DNA of 64,000 nt from Cohnella endophytica (GCF_003628305.1 NZ_RBZM01000002.1:434001-498000), one strand, 5' to 3'; counted from the stretch's first letter, positions 37,696 through 46,831 are shown. Notes: a model not told the origin generated them from the sequence alone. Translations and numbers: made by a program.

Positions 37696-38808
37696 TTATA
37701 TGACTTTGCGCTTCAGCGCGATGAACGGCATCTCGATCGAACCTTTGAGCTGCTGCATCGGACGGATCTCGACTTCTTTATCCAAGATGCAATTTTCCAA
37801 GGAGCCGTTCTCGCCGACTACGCCGTTCTGCATGACGATGCTATTGCGAACGACCGCCCCCTTAGCTACCTTAACGCCGCGGAACAAAATACTGTTCGTC
37901 ACGGTGCCCTCGATATCGCAGCCGTTCGCGATCAGCGAATGGGAGACGTCCGCCCCGCTGCGGTAATGCGTCGGAGGTTCGTCTTTAACCTTCGTGTAGA
38001 TCGAGCCCGGCTTGAAGAACAGCTCGCGCCAGATGTCCGGCTGCAGAAGCTCCATACTATGCCGATAATAGGCCGCGATGTTATTGACGACGCCGAGCAC
38101 TCCCTCGTGCATGTAGGCGTGAACCTGCAATTGTTCGAGACGGGACAAAATCGAATGTCGGACGAAATGATCCCTGCCTTGCGCCAAGGACGTATCAACC
38201 AGATCTAGAAGCAATTCCTTGTTAAGGACGTACATCTCCATCGACACGATGTCGCTATCCAGCCTGCCGAAGTGATCCTGCATCTCGACGATTCTGCCTG
38301 CTCCGTTTACTTTCGCTTTGCGGGCAAGGCCCGGCATTCCTTCGGGACTGTTCTTGCAGACGACCGTTACGTCCGCGCCCGTTTCCCTATGCTGCTCCAG
38401 CACTTTCGCGAAATCCACGTTGCATACCATGTGACTGCGTGCGATAACGACGTAATCGACCGTGCTTCTAGCGAAGTAATCGCGGTTCCGGTAGAAATGA
38501 TAGAGATCCCCTTTGCCGAAATCCGTCTGGTCCTCCATCGAGGGAGGAATTACGAACAACCCGCTTTGCTTGCGGTGAAGATCCCAGTTGCTGCCCGACC
38601 CCAGATGGTCCATGAGCGAACGAAACTTCCGATGCGCGAATACGGCGACTCTCGGTATGCCCGAGTTGACCATCGAAGAGAGAACGAAATCGATGAGCCG
38701 GTAACGTCCCCCGAACGGAACCGTCGCCAAGCAACGGTTAGCGGTCAGGGCCTCCATCTCGTCCGCCTCGTGAATTAAATTAATAACACCCATCATCGAC
38801 AACTTCAT
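37696..38808 (-). CDS. glgD: Glucose-1-phosphate adenylyltransferase regulatory subunit GlgD
   Basis: 370-residue paralogue of GlgC that, in Bacillales, joins it in a hetero-oligomer and stimulates activity. It keeps the nucleotidyltransferase fold ([20 protein letters not shown]) but lacks the N-terminal pyrophosphorylase motif GGEGRRL of GlgC, having [12 protein letters not shown] instead. A C-terminal left-handed beta-helix of hexapeptide repeats follows (about 280-360). It overlaps glgC by 4 bases (ATGA). Confidence 0.93.
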   Translation of the reverse strand: MKLSMMGVINLIHEADEMEALTANRCLATVPFGGRYRLIDFVLSSMVNSGIPRVAVFAHRKFRSLMDHLGSGSNWDLHRKQSGLFVIPPSMEDQTDFGKGDLYHFYRNRDYFARSTVDYVVIARSHMVCNVDFAKVLEQHRETGADVTVVCKNSPEGMPGLARKAKVNGAGRIVEMQDHFGRLDSDIVSMEMYVLNKELLLDLVDTSLAQGRDHFVRHSILSRLEQLQVHAYMHEGVLGVVNNIAAYYRHSMELLQPDIWRELFFKPGSIYTKVKDEPPTHYRSGADVSHSLIANGCDIEGTVTNSILFRGVKVAKGAVVRNSIVMQNGVVGENGSLENCILDKEVEIRPMQQLKGSIEMPFIALKRKVI

Positions 38809-39971
38809 ACCGGCTCCGCCTCCTTAAGCTCCGCCTCCGGGCGGATCGTTTCTCCGCTTCCGACGACCGCGATATCTTCCGCTTCCAAGCTGCCGACGCG
38901 GCAACCGTCCCCGACGACCGCGCCTTCGCCGACGATCGCGCGAATGATGCGGCAATCGCGACCGATGCTGGCGCCCGGCATCAGAATCGAATCTTCGACC
39001 ACGCTGCCTTCGCCGACGCGCGCTCCATAGAACAACACGGATCGATTCACTTGCCCTTCCACGACGCAGCCTTCGTTCACGAGCGAGCCTTGAATCTTCG
39101 CCGTAGGCGCCACATATTGGGCGGGCTGGTTAGGACTCGCCGAGAAGATCCGCCAGGAACGATCGTTTAACTGCAACGACGGTTGGTCTTCTAGCAAATC
39201 CATATTCGCTTCCCATAGACTATCGATCGTTCCGACGTCTTTCCAATAGTCGTTGAATTGATAGGAGAACAAGCGCGCTCCATCGCCTAGCAACGTCGGA
39301 ATAATGTCTTTACCGAAGTCGTTGGAGGACTGGCGATCGGACTCGTCCCGGACTAACGCTTCTTTCAGTACCTTCCAGTTGAACATATAGACGCCCATGG
39401 AAGCGAGATTGCTCGTCGGTTTTTTCGGTTTCTCCGCGAATTCGACAACTCGCCCTTCTTCATCGACACTAAGGATACCGAACCGGCTTGCGTCCGCCCA
39501 AGGCACGCTAATAACGGCTATCGTCGCGTCCGCTTTATTTTTCTTATGGGCTTCAAGCAAGAGGTCGTAGTTCATTTTATAAATATGATCTCCGGAAATA
39601 ATGAGGACGTATTCGGGGTCGTAGCGTTCAATGAAGCCGAGATTCTGATAGATGGCATTGGCCGTGCCTTTGTACCAAGTGCCGCCCTTCTGGCGAACGT
39701 ATGGAGGAAGCACGTGCATCCCGCCTTCGCGCCGGTCGAGTCCCCATGGCGTTCCGATGCCGAGATGCTGCGTCAAGACGAGCGGTTGGTATTGGGTGAG
39801 TACGCCCACGGTTTCGATTCCGGAATGCACGCAATTGCTCAAGGTGAAGTCTATAATGCGATATTTTCCTCCGAAATGAACAGCGGGTTTGGCTAAATCC
39901 TTCGTTAGTACGCCCAAACGGCGACCTTCCCCGCCCGCAAGCAGCATCGCGATGCACTCATTCTTGCGCAT
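38805..39971 (-). CDS. glgC: Glucose-1-phosphate adenylyltransferase catalytic subunit
   Basis: 388-residue enzyme making ADP-glucose, the committed step of glycogen synthesis. The N-terminal motif [20 protein letters not shown] and [10 protein letters not shown] are intact, as is the substrate region [10 protein letters not shown]; the C-terminus is a hexapeptide beta-helix. A GTG at 39980 is in frame, but GGAG 8 bases before ATG 39971 fixes the start. Second gene of glgB-glgC-glgD-glgA-GH15. Confidence 0.95.
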   Translation of the reverse strand: MRKNECIAMLLAGGEGRRLGVLTKDLAKPAVHFGGKYRIIDFTLSNCVHSGIETVGVLTQYQPLVLTQHLGIGTPWGLDRREGGMHVLPPYVRQKGGTWYKGTANAIYQNLGFIERYDPEYVLIISGDHIYKMNYDLLLEAHKKNKADATIAVISVPWADASRFGILSVDEEGRVVEFAEKPKKPTSNLASMGVYMFNWKVLKEALVRDESDRQSSNDFGKDIIPTLLGDGARLFSYQFNDYWKDVGTIDSLWEANMDLLEDQPSLQLNDRSWRIFSASPNQPAQYVAPTAKIQGSLVNEGCVVEGQVNRSVLFYGARVGEGSVVEDSILMPGASIGRDCRIIRAIVGEGAVVGDGCRVGSLEAEDIAVVGSGETIRPEAELKEAEPV

Positions 39972-40031
39972 GAACTTCACTCCTCTCCAAGTTACGTGCC
40001 GTGTGATAAGCTTGCTGATCTTCGAGCCTGA

Positions 40032-41945
40032 TCATGCTGTCTCTGACTGCCATAGCTGGATGGATAAAGCGGGAACGGGAACTTCGATGCTATACGGTTT
40101 GCCATGCAAGGGAACGTCCGTCGACGATACGCGGGATGGCATGGCCGAGCCCGAGCCCCCGAAGTCGGCTTCGTCGCTGTTCAATACGAGATTGTAGCAA
40201 CCCGGACGGGCGACTCCGATCCGATAGACGGAATAGGCTTCCCGCGAGAAATTGCATACCGTGACGATCGGTTGCGATGACTCCGATGAATTGCCGTTTC
40301 TTTGAAAAGTAAGCATGCATTGCGACGCATTGTTCACGTCGATCCATTCGAAACCTTCCGGTTTGTGATCCGATTCCCATAGGGCCGGATAGTGCCGATA
40401 GGTTTGGTTTAATCTCTCCATGTAACGGAGCATGCTGTCGTGCAGCGGATATCGCAGAAGATCCCAATCCAAGCCGGCGTAGTCCTTCCATTCGTCGAAT
40501 TGACCGAATTCGCCGCCCATGAAGAGCAGTTTCTTGCCGGGATGGGTCATCCAATAACCGTAAAACAACCGCAGATTGGCGAATTTCTCGGGATACGCTC
40601 CGGGCATCTTGTTGAGCATTGAGCGTTTGCCGTGTACGACTTCGTCGTGCGATAGAGGTAAAACGTAGTTTTCGGAGAATGCATAATGTAGAGAAAAAGT
40701 GATGAGAGAATGGCGGGAAGATCGGTGTGCAGGGTCGGTCTCCATATAGCGGAGCATATCGTTCATCCAACCCATGTTCCATTTGTAGTTAAAGCCGAGA
40801 CCCCCGACATACGTAGGCGATGTAACTGCGGGATAGGAGGATGAATCTTCGGCCATCATGAGGCTTTCGGGATAGTAGCGGAATACGGTTTCGTTCAGCT
40901 TGCGCAGAAAATGAAGCGCCTCGATGTCTTCGGTTCCGCCGTAACGGTTCACCGTTCGCATCGAATCGGGTTTATCGAAATTCATATCGATCATGCTCGC
41001 AACGGCGTCAACCCGAAGTCCGTCGATATGATAGACGTCCAACCAGAATAACGCGTTGGAGAGGAGGAAACTGAGTACTTGCGGCTTGCCGAAGTCGAAA
41101 GCCAGCGTACCCCACAGCGGTTTCTCCGCCCGGCGGTAATCCGCGTTTTCGTACAATGGCGAGCCGTCGAATAATCTTAAGCCGTGGTCGTCCTTGCAGA
41201 AATGGCCGCATACCCAATCCAGAAGTACTCCGATACCGCGTCCGTGACAACGATCGATGAGCTTCTGCAAGCCTTCGGGCGGACCGTAGCGACTCGTTGC
41301 CGCGTAATATCCGGTTGCCTGGTAACCCCAAGAACGATCGAGCGGGTGCTCGGTAATCGGCAGCAATTCAATGTGGGTGTACCCTAGACCGCATACATAA
41401 TCGACAAGCTCATCCGCTAACCTGCCGTAATCGCGGAATTGCTCGGGGCCATCCATGCGCCACGAAGCCAGATGTACCTCATAGATAAGCATCGGTTTCT
41501 CATAGGGAGCACGACTCTTGCCGGACGATTGCCAGTCCTGATCGTGCCATTCGTAGTGATGGAGCGAAGTCACGATGGAAGCGGTGCTAGGCCGAAGTTC
41601 GCTTTGAAAGCCGAACGGATCGGACTTCAGCATCTTCTCGCCGTTTGCGCTCGCGACCTCGTACTTGTAGCGGGCACCTTCGCCCAGGCCCGGACCGAAT
41701 CCGGCCCATACGCCGGTCGTTCCGATCTGTGCCAAGTCGACGATTCTGTAGTCGCTGTTCCAACCGTTAAAATCTCCGACGACGTTCACTTCTCGGGCGT
41801 TCGGCGCCCATACGACGAAACGCACGCCCGACTGACCTTCTCTTTCTGCCAGATGTGCCCCGAAAGTGCGATAGGCGCGGAATAGTTGCCCGGTATTGAA
41901 CAGGTACAGGTCGTCGGAAGAAACCAAAACCGGCGAAGCCTGCAT
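40032..41945 (-). CDS. glgB: 1,4-alpha-glucan branching enzyme
   Basis: 637-residue GH13 enzyme that adds alpha-1,6 branches to glycogen. N-terminal CBM48 (about 20-125), catalytic barrel (about 150-500) and C-terminal all-beta domain. Catalytic residues: nucleophile Asp in IDGLRVDAVASM, acid/base Glu in LMMAEDSS, third Asp in PLSHDEVVHGKRS. In the segment usually written DWVPGHF, this protein has DWVCGHFCKDDHG, a Cys in place of the common Pro. First gene of the operon; GGGAGG lies about 8 bases upstream of ATG 41945. Confidence 0.95.
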   Translation of the reverse strand: MQASPVLVSSDDLYLFNTGQLFRAYRTFGAHLAEREGQSGVRFVVWAPNAREVNVVGDFNGWNSDYRIVDLAQIGTTGVWAGFGPGLGEGARYKYEVASANGEKMLKSDPFGFQSELRPSTASIVTSLHHYEWHDQDWQSSGKSRAPYEKPMLIYEVHLASWRMDGPEQFRDYGRLADELVDYVCGLGYTHIELLPITEHPLDRSWGYQATGYYAATSRYGPPEGLQKLIDRCHGRGIGVLLDWVCGHFCKDDHGLRLFDGSPLYENADYRRAEKPLWGTLAFDFGKPQVLSFLLSNALFWLDVYHIDGLRVDAVASMIDMNFDKPDSMRTVNRYGGTEDIEALHFLRKLNETVFRYYPESLMMAEDSSSYPAVTSPTYVGGLGFNYKWNMGWMNDMLRYMETDPAHRSSRHSLITFSLHYAFSENYVLPLSHDEVVHGKRSMLNKMPGAYPEKFANLRLFYGYWMTHPGKKLLFMGGEFGQFDEWKDYAGLDWDLLRYPLHDSMLRYMERLNQTYRHYPALWESDHKPEGFEWIDVNNASQCMLTFQRNGNSSESSQPIVTVCNFSREAYSVYRIGVARPGCYNLVLNSDEADFGGSGSAMPSRVSSTDVPLHGKPYSIEVPVPALSIQLWQSETA

Positions 41946-42212
41946 GCAAAGTCACCTCCCGACGGATAGGGCTTGCTGCGAAACGAGAAGAATGATTAAC
42001 GGAATGTTAACAACGTTAACTGCCTGTTAACATTTCTAACAAATTACATGAAACTTACACTTATTATAACGAAAACAATGAAAAGATTCACCTCATTTTC
42101 AAAAAAGTCGTAAGAAAGTTGGCGGGCTCCCCGTCCGCGACGAACTATGTTTATGCGGCGTTAACTTGCGATATTCACGTTTGATTCGGCGTTCCAACGT
42201 TTCATCATAGCC
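41946..42212. promoter_or_regulatory. Upstream region of the glycogen operon with TTAAC direct repeats
   Basis: Five TTAAC-like hexamers lie at 41996, 42007, 42016, 42027 and (as CTAAC) 42036, spaced alternately 11 and 9 bases apart. Three of them form GTTAAC palindromes. The pattern resembles PhoP-type tandem direct repeats (TTAACA separated by 3-5 bases). On the minus strand a TATAAT is present at 42063-42068 without a good -35. This stretch holds no gene. Regulator identity is inference. Confidence 0.5.
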
Positions 42213-42242
42213 TGACAGAGTTACAATTGTAGTAATATAATT
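42213..42242 (+). promoter_or_regulatory. SigA promoter of the AI-2E-family gene
   Basis: CTGACA (42213-42218), 18-base spacer, TATAAT (42237-42242), 36 bases before the start codon. Confidence 0.65.
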
Positions 42243-42278
42243 AGGTTAATAACTCTCGTTATGGAAAGAGGAATACAT

Positions 42279-43391
42279 ATGCCGCAAGGAAAATGGTTTC
42301 GCATCGGCTACGGAATTATCGTCATCTTGCTGATCGCCTACTTGGCGAAACGAGTGGATTACTTGTTCAACCCGATCGGCGCCGTGTTCGCGGCCCTGTT
42401 CATTCCGGTTCTCGTATCGGGGATGTTCTACTACATTTTGCGTCCGCCCGTCCGGTTGTTGTCTAAGTGGCTGCCCCTATCCCTATCGATCGTCATTGTT
42501 TACTTGGTCATGCTTGGGTTTATGTACTTGTTCTCCTGGCTCATCTGGCCGCCGATTCGCGTACAGTCTATGAACCTCGTCGAGAACTTCCCGGACATCG
42601 TGGAGACGGTCCGCCAATGGCTGCTCAACCTCCAGAAGCACGAATGGGTACGCAGCATCAGCACCGACGAAACATTCTCGTCCCAGAACCTGGCATCCCA
42701 GCTATCGACGACGCTCGGAGATGTTCTGAATTCCGTCGTAGGCAGCGTACGCAGCTTGATCAATATCATGATGAGCTTCTTCCTCATGTTAGGGCTCGTG
42801 CCGTTCATCATCTATTACATGCTTAGCGAAGGGGACAAATTCCCTAGCGCCGTTTTAAAGTTGGTACCCTCTCACTTGCGAGAGGAAACGCATGCGGCGA
42901 TGAAAGAAATCGACCTGTCGATGGGCTCCTTTATTATGGGTAAGCTCATCACCTCGCTCGTCATGGGTACGCTGGCGTTCATCGGATACTTAATCATCGA
43001 CTTGCCTTATCCGCTGCTGCTCGGGTTAATTGCCGCGATCACTAATGTAATTCCTTACCTCGGTCCCGTATTCGCCTCCGTACCCGCGATTATCGTCGCA
43101 TTGACGGTATCGCCGATCGACGCTGTATGGGTGTGCGTGGTTATCGTCGTCGCCAACCAGATCGAATCTAATATCGTCTCTCCGCGCATCATGGGCAAGC
43201 AACTGAAAGTCCATCCGCTGACGATCATGTTGCTCGTTCTGGGCGTCGGTGCCATTATTGGACCGCTCGGTATGATCATCGTCGTACCGTTGTACGCCAT
43301 TTTGAAGATCATAGTCATCCGCATTTACCAATTCAACAAAAACAACCGCATTCCGAAGCAGCCGGATCTGCTGTCTCCCCCTCGGAAGTAG
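42279..43391 (+). CDS. AI-2E family transporter (PerM-type membrane protein)
   Basis: 370-residue polytopic membrane protein with about seven to eight helices. The family signature ITNVIPYLGPVFASVPAIIVAL (about 253-274), a soluble loop (about 95-160) after the third helix and VVANQIESNIVSPRIMGKQL (about 288-307) are clear. Members include PerM and autoinducer-2 exporter TqsA and also Na+/H+-like exchangers, so the substrate cannot be told. The ATG at 42261 is part of the ribosome-binding site; AGAGGA 6 bases before ATG 42279 sets the start. Confidence 0.9.
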   Translation: MPQGKWFRIGYGIIVILLIAYLAKRVDYLFNPIGAVFAALFIPVLVSGMFYYILRPPVRLLSKWLPLSLSIVIVYLVMLGFMYLFSWLIWPPIRVQSMNLVENFPDIVETVRQWLLNLQKHEWVRSISTDETFSSQNLASQLSTTLGDVLNSVVGSVRSLINIMMSFFLMLGLVPFIIYYMLSEGDKFPSAVLKLVPSHLREETHAAMKEIDLSMGSFIMGKLITSLVMGTLAFIGYLIIDLPYPLLLGLIAAITNVIPYLGPVFASVPAIIVALTVSPIDAVWVCVVIVVANQIESNIVSPRIMGKQLKVHPLTIMLLVLGVGAIIGPLGMIIVVPLYAILKIIVIRIYQFNKNNRIPKQPDLLSPPRK

Positions 43392-43400
43392 GCTGGGGGC

Positions 43401-43465
43401 TAAACTTGCAGGCGTTCGGAATTAAACTGCAGGCGTGTGGGAGTAACTTGTTGGCGTGCGGAACG
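43401..43465. repeat. Three imperfect ~21-bp direct repeats
   Basis: Units start at 43401, 43423 and 43444 and share TAA-AC-TTG-(CA/TT)GGCGT-(n)CGG. They lie directly after the AI-2E stop and are noncoding. They may be short fragments of a genome-wide intergenic repeat. Confidence 0.6.
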
Positions 43466-43487
43466 TGTTAACTTGGAGCAGTAAATC

Positions 43488-43561
43488 TTAACGGCAAAAA
43501 ATGCCGCTAATCGCCCCCTTTTCATCTGCAAAAGGTCGATAGCGGCATTTTTTGCCGTTAA
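43488..43561. repeat. Perfect 22-bp inverted repeat element
   Basis: Left arm 43488-43509 and right arm 43540-43561 are exact reverse complements, each containing GGCAAAAAATGCC, itself a small palindrome. The 30-base centre has a nested stem (CCTTTT / AAAAGG). A strongly stable hairpin would form on either strand. It lies between convergent AI-2E and araA genes and may terminate both. Confidence 0.85.
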
Positions 43562-43601
43562 TATTTCATTTCCCGCCTGAAATGGGTAATGCACGTAAGA
43601 A

Positions 43602-43622
43602 TAGCGGCAATTTTTACCGTTA
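43602..43622. repeat. Third, diverged copy of the inverted-repeat arm
   Basis: TAGCGGCAATTTTTACCGTT and one more A match the right arm at 43540-43560 except for two substitutions in the centre. It is a direct repeat of that arm 62 bases on. Confidence 0.7.
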
Positions 43623-43658
43623 TCGCTGCCATCGTTCCGTTCTTCTGGCGCTTACTGA

Positions 43659-45143
43659 TTACTTCCAAGCGATGCTACTCCAACGCAGCTCGTTACGGAA
43701 ATGGACAGGCGTCGTGTTCTTGTCGATGACGACGCACTCGATGCCAACGATTTCGGCGAAATCCTGCATTTGTTCAGTCGTTACCGCGAAGGAATAGACG
43801 GTGTGATGCGCCCCGCCGGCCAGAATCCAAGCTTCTGCTCCGAGTTGCAACGAAGGTTGCGGTTTCCAGAGCACGCGGGCGACAGGAAGCCTCGGCATCT
43901 CGCGATCGACCTTTACGCCTTCCACCTCGTTTACGATCATGCGGAAGCGATTGCCCATATCCACGACGGACACGTTGATGGCAGAGCCGCCTTTGCCGTC
44001 GAATACGATGCGAGCCGGATCGGCCTTGCCGCCGATACCGAGCGGATGCACTTCGATGCGCGGTTTGGAGGCGGCTAGCGTTGGACAAATTTCCAGCATA
44101 TGAGCGCCGAGAACGAGCTCATTACCCGGTTCGAAATGGTAGGTGTAATCCTCCATGAACGAAGTATCCACCCCGCCCGCGATGATTTTCACGAGGCGCG
44201 TGAGCGCGGCCGTCTTCCAGTCGCCTTCGCCCGCAAATCCGTAACCTTGCTCCATTAAGCGCTGAACGGCGAGACCCGGCAATTGCTCCAGCCCATGAAG
44301 ATCCTCGAACGTCGTCGTAAACGCGGTAAACCCGCCTTCCTCCAAAAACGACTTTAACGCCAACTCGATGCGGGCTTGGTAAGCTATGGCGTCCCGAACA
44401 GCTCCGGGGTTGCGTCCTTCCTCCGCGATCTCGTACTGTGCTTCATATTCATCCATCAGCTTGTTGACGGCTTCGTCCGTCACCGCGTTCACCCGCTCGA
44501 CTAAATCGCCTACGCCGTATCCGTTTACCGCCCAGCCGAATTTGATCTGCGCCTCGACTTTATCGCCTTCGGTCACAGCCACTTGGCGCATATTGTCTCC
44601 GAAGCGAGCCACTTTTAATTGACGGCTCTCCGCATATGCAACGGCAGTCCTTGCCCAACCGCCGACGCGGGAGAGAACCTGCGGGTCTTGCCAGTGACCG
44701 ACGACGACTTTACGGGCGATACCCATCCGCGCGCCGATAAAACCGAATTCCCGGTCGCCGTGAGCGGCTTGGTTCGTATTCATGAAGTCCATATCGATCG
44801 AATCCCACGGGATGTCGCGATTATATTGCGTATGCAAATGCAGCAACGGTTTGCGAAGCTCGGACAGTCCTGCGATCCACATTTTGGCCGGAGAAAAAGT
44901 GTGCATCCAAGTGATGATACCCGCGCAGGATTCGTCTGAATTCGCCGCGATACAGATCGCCCGGATTTCTTCCGGCGTCTTCACGACAGGCTTGAATACG
45001 ATCGGGAACGAAATTCGCTCATCCCGGGACAACCCTTCAGCGATCTCCTTAGAGTGAAGCGCGACTTCCTCCAGCGTCTCAGGTCCATACAAGTGTTGGC
45101 TACCCGTGACGAACCAGAACGTATAAGGCTTCAATTGCAACAT
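43659..45143 (-). CDS. araA: L-arabinose isomerase
   Basis: 494-residue cytoplasmic isomerase converting L-arabinose to L-ribulose. It follows the family over its full length: [16 protein letters not shown] at the start, [12 protein letters not shown], the metal/active-site region [39 protein letters not shown] and a C-terminal GGAHHTVYS with the catalytic His. The frame opens further up, but AGGAGG 9 bases before ATG 45143 fixes the start. AraR-like operators lie upstream. araB, araD and araR are not in the window, so the gene stands alone here. Confidence 0.96.
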   Translation of the reverse strand: MLQLKPYTFWFVTGSQHLYGPETLEEVALHSKEIAEGLSRDERISFPIVFKPVVKTPEEIRAICIAANSDESCAGIITWMHTFSPAKMWIAGLSELRKPLLHLHTQYNRDIPWDSIDMDFMNTNQAAHGDREFGFIGARMGIARKVVVGHWQDPQVLSRVGGWARTAVAYAESRQLKVARFGDNMRQVAVTEGDKVEAQIKFGWAVNGYGVGDLVERVNAVTDEAVNKLMDEYEAQYEIAEEGRNPGAVRDAIAYQARIELALKSFLEEGGFTAFTTTFEDLHGLEQLPGLAVQRLMEQGYGFAGEGDWKTAALTRLVKIIAGGVDTSFMEDYTYHFEPGNELVLGAHMLEICPTLAASKPRIEVHPLGIGGKADPARIVFDGKGGSAINVSVVDMGNRFRMIVNEVEGVKVDREMPRLPVARVLWKPQPSLQLGAEAWILAGGAHHTVYSFAVTTEQMQDFAEIVGIECVVIDKNTTPVHFRNELRWSSIAWK

Positions 45144-45180
45144 AGGGAAGTTCCTCCTAAATGAATGAATGATAAGTTCA

Positions 45181-45204
45181 ACTTGTACGTACATGCTTAC
45201 AAGT
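45181..45204 (-). promoter_or_regulatory. AraR-like operator upstream of araA
   Basis: A 10-bp perfect palindrome TGTACGTACA (45184-45193) inside CTTGTACGTACATG matches the B. subtilis AraR consensus core (ATTTGTACGTACAAAT). A wider inverted repeat ACTTGTA / TACAAGT spans 45181-45204. It lies 38 bases before the araA start codon, a natural repressor position. Confidence 0.65.
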
Positions 45205-45291
45205 TTATTTTACAGTGGTGTCGCTGTCATCGCAAGAGAATGTTTTAATAAGGCGAGGAATTCGGTGAGGTTGGCAAATATGCACCTCATG

Positions 45292-45302
45292 TTGTACGTA
45301 CC
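45292..45302 (-). promoter_or_regulatory. Second AraR-like site
   Basis: TTGTACGTACC repeats the operator core 109 bases upstream of the first site. AraR is known to bind paired operators cooperatively, so the two could act together. Confidence 0.4.
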
Positions 45303-45382
45303 ACCACTTGGGTGGACGCTGGAAAAGTTAATGGTTTCGCGAAGTAAGGGTAACAGAGGAATAAAGATAATCTAGTAGGCGA

Positions 45383-46369
45383 GTTAGTTGCTGAGACGAA
45401 GTAATTGCGTGCGAAGGCTACACTCCGAGGAAATGTTAGTCGACGAATCCGTGTAACTCGGGTGCTGTGAGGTACTTTGGCTAGGAGTTAGTCGACGAAA
45501 CCGAGTAACTCGGGTGCTGTAAGCTTCTTTGGCAAGGAGTTAGTCGACGAAACCGAGTAACTCGGGTGCTGTGAGCTGCTTTGGCAAAGAGTTAGTCGAC
45601 GAAACCGTGTAACTCAGGTGCTAAGAGCTGATTTGGCAAGGAGTTTGTCGACCAAACCGTGTAACTCGGGTGCTGTGAGCTGCTTTGTCAAAGAGTTAGT
45701 CGACGAATCCGTGTAACTCAGGTGCTGTGAGCTGCTTTGGCAAAGAGTTAGTCGACGAAACCGAGTAACTCGGGTGCTGTGAGCTGCTTTGGCAAAGAGT
45801 TAGTCGACGAAACCGAGTAACTCGGGTGCTGTAAGCTTCTTTGGCAAGGAGTTAGTCGACGAAACCGAGTAACTCGGGTGCTAAGAGCTGATTTGGCAAG
45901 GAGTTAGTCGACCAAACTGTGTAACTCAGGTGCTAAGAGCTGATTTGGCAAGGAGTTAGTCGACCAAACCGTGTAACTCGGGTGCTGTGAGCTGCTTTGT
46001 CAAAGAGTTAGTCGACGAATCCGTGTAACTCAGGTGCTGTGAGCTGCTTTGGCAAAGAGTTAGTCGACGAAACCGAGTAACTCGGGTGCTGTAAGCTTCT
46101 TTGGCAAGGAGTTAGTCGACGAAACCGAGTAACTCGGGTGCTAAGAGCTGATTTGGCAAGGAGTTAGTCGACGAAATCGAGTAACTCTGGTGCTTAGAGC
46201 TACTTTGGCAAGGAGTTAGTCGACGAAATCGAGAACTCTGGTGCTTAGAGCTGCTTTGGCAAGGAGTTAGTCGACGAAACCGTGTAACTCATGTGCTATG
46301 AGCTGCTTTGGCAAGGAGTTAGTCGACGAAACCGTGTAACTCGGGTGCTGTGAGCTGCTTTGGCAAAGT
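45383..46369. repeat. Tandem array of a 52-bp non-coding repeat, 18 copies
   Basis: Eighteen units begin with GTTAGTCGAC at 45435, 45487, 45539, 45591, 45643, 45695, 45747, 45799, 45851, 45903, 45955, 46007, 46059, 46111, 46163, 46215, 46266 and 46318. All are 52 bp except the sixteenth (51). A very degenerate unit precedes them (45383-45434). Each junction carries an inverted repeat GAGTTA ... TAACTC with a 15-base loop containing GTCGAC, then a variable GGGTGCTGTGAGCTGCTTTGGCAA part. 52 is not a multiple of three, so no repeat protein is encoded. The rest of the gap (45205-45382) shows nothing but the second AraR-like site. Confidence 0.97.
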
Positions 46370-46404
46370 CGACAGCTTCCCTCAACTCGCAGCAAGAATG
46401 CAAA

Positions 46405-46424
46405 AAACCGCCCGAAGGCGGTTT
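46405..46424 (-). terminator. Intrinsic terminator of the DUF3892 gene
   Basis: Stem AAACCGCC / GGCGGTTT with a 4-base loop and a minus-strand T-run, 22 bases after the DUF3892 stop. Confidence 0.85.
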
Positions 46425-46446
46425 AGAGTCGTTGCGCGACGTTTCG

Positions 46447-46686
46447 TTAGAAAGTCGGCAGATTGTCTAGGTTATTGTCCGTGCGGCCGTCCGGATCGGA
46501 GCGAAGGTGTTCGTCTCCATCCCTTCCTTTGAACACGTTGACGTTTTCGATTTCATCGTTCTTGGCCATCCGCTGAGCTTCTTGGTAACCTACGACTTGG
46601 CCTGAGGAAAGCTGCAGCTCGACGATGTCTCCATCGCCGTTTTTGCGGACTGCGACGATTTGTTGTTTGCCGTTTTGTTGTTCCAT
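46447..46686 (-). CDS. DUF3892 domain protein
   Basis: 79-residue hydrophilic protein with the DUF3892 pattern: IVAVRKNGDGDIVELQLSSG, then GRDGDEHLRSDPDG and NNLDNLP near the end. Such proteins are common in Bacillales; function is unknown. GGAGG 8 bases before ATG 46686 sets the start within a longer open frame. It lies between the tandem repeat and the GH36 gene as a single-gene unit. Confidence 0.85.
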   Translation of the reverse strand: MEQQNGKQQIVAVRKNGDGDIVELQLSSGQVVGYQEAQRMAKNDEIENVNVFKGRDGDEHLRSDPDGRTDNNLDNLPTF

Positions 46687-46799
46687 ACCAACCACCTCCG
46701 ACCATAGTCTGGGCAGTTTCCCAATCATTAATACGCCAAAACAAAAATCCTCGCATTTGTTTTGCAATATCCCGCATAACGGCCAACCGCGACAACAAA

Positions 46800-46826
46800 A
46801 AAATCCCCCGCCGAAGACGAGGGATT
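46800..46826 (-). terminator. Terminator of the GH36 gene
   Basis: Stem AATCCC / GGGATT followed by a run of T on the minus strand, immediately after the alpha-galactosidase stop. Confidence 0.75.
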
Positions 46827-46831
46827 CTCTG

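Noticed and set aside
42279-43391. Autoinducer-2 export function for the AI-2E-family gene
   Set aside because: The family name does not prove substrate; no luxS or quorum-sensing gene is nearby.
45435-46369. Possible CRISPR array
   Set aside because: The whole 52-bp unit repeats; there are no unique spacers and no cas genes nearby.
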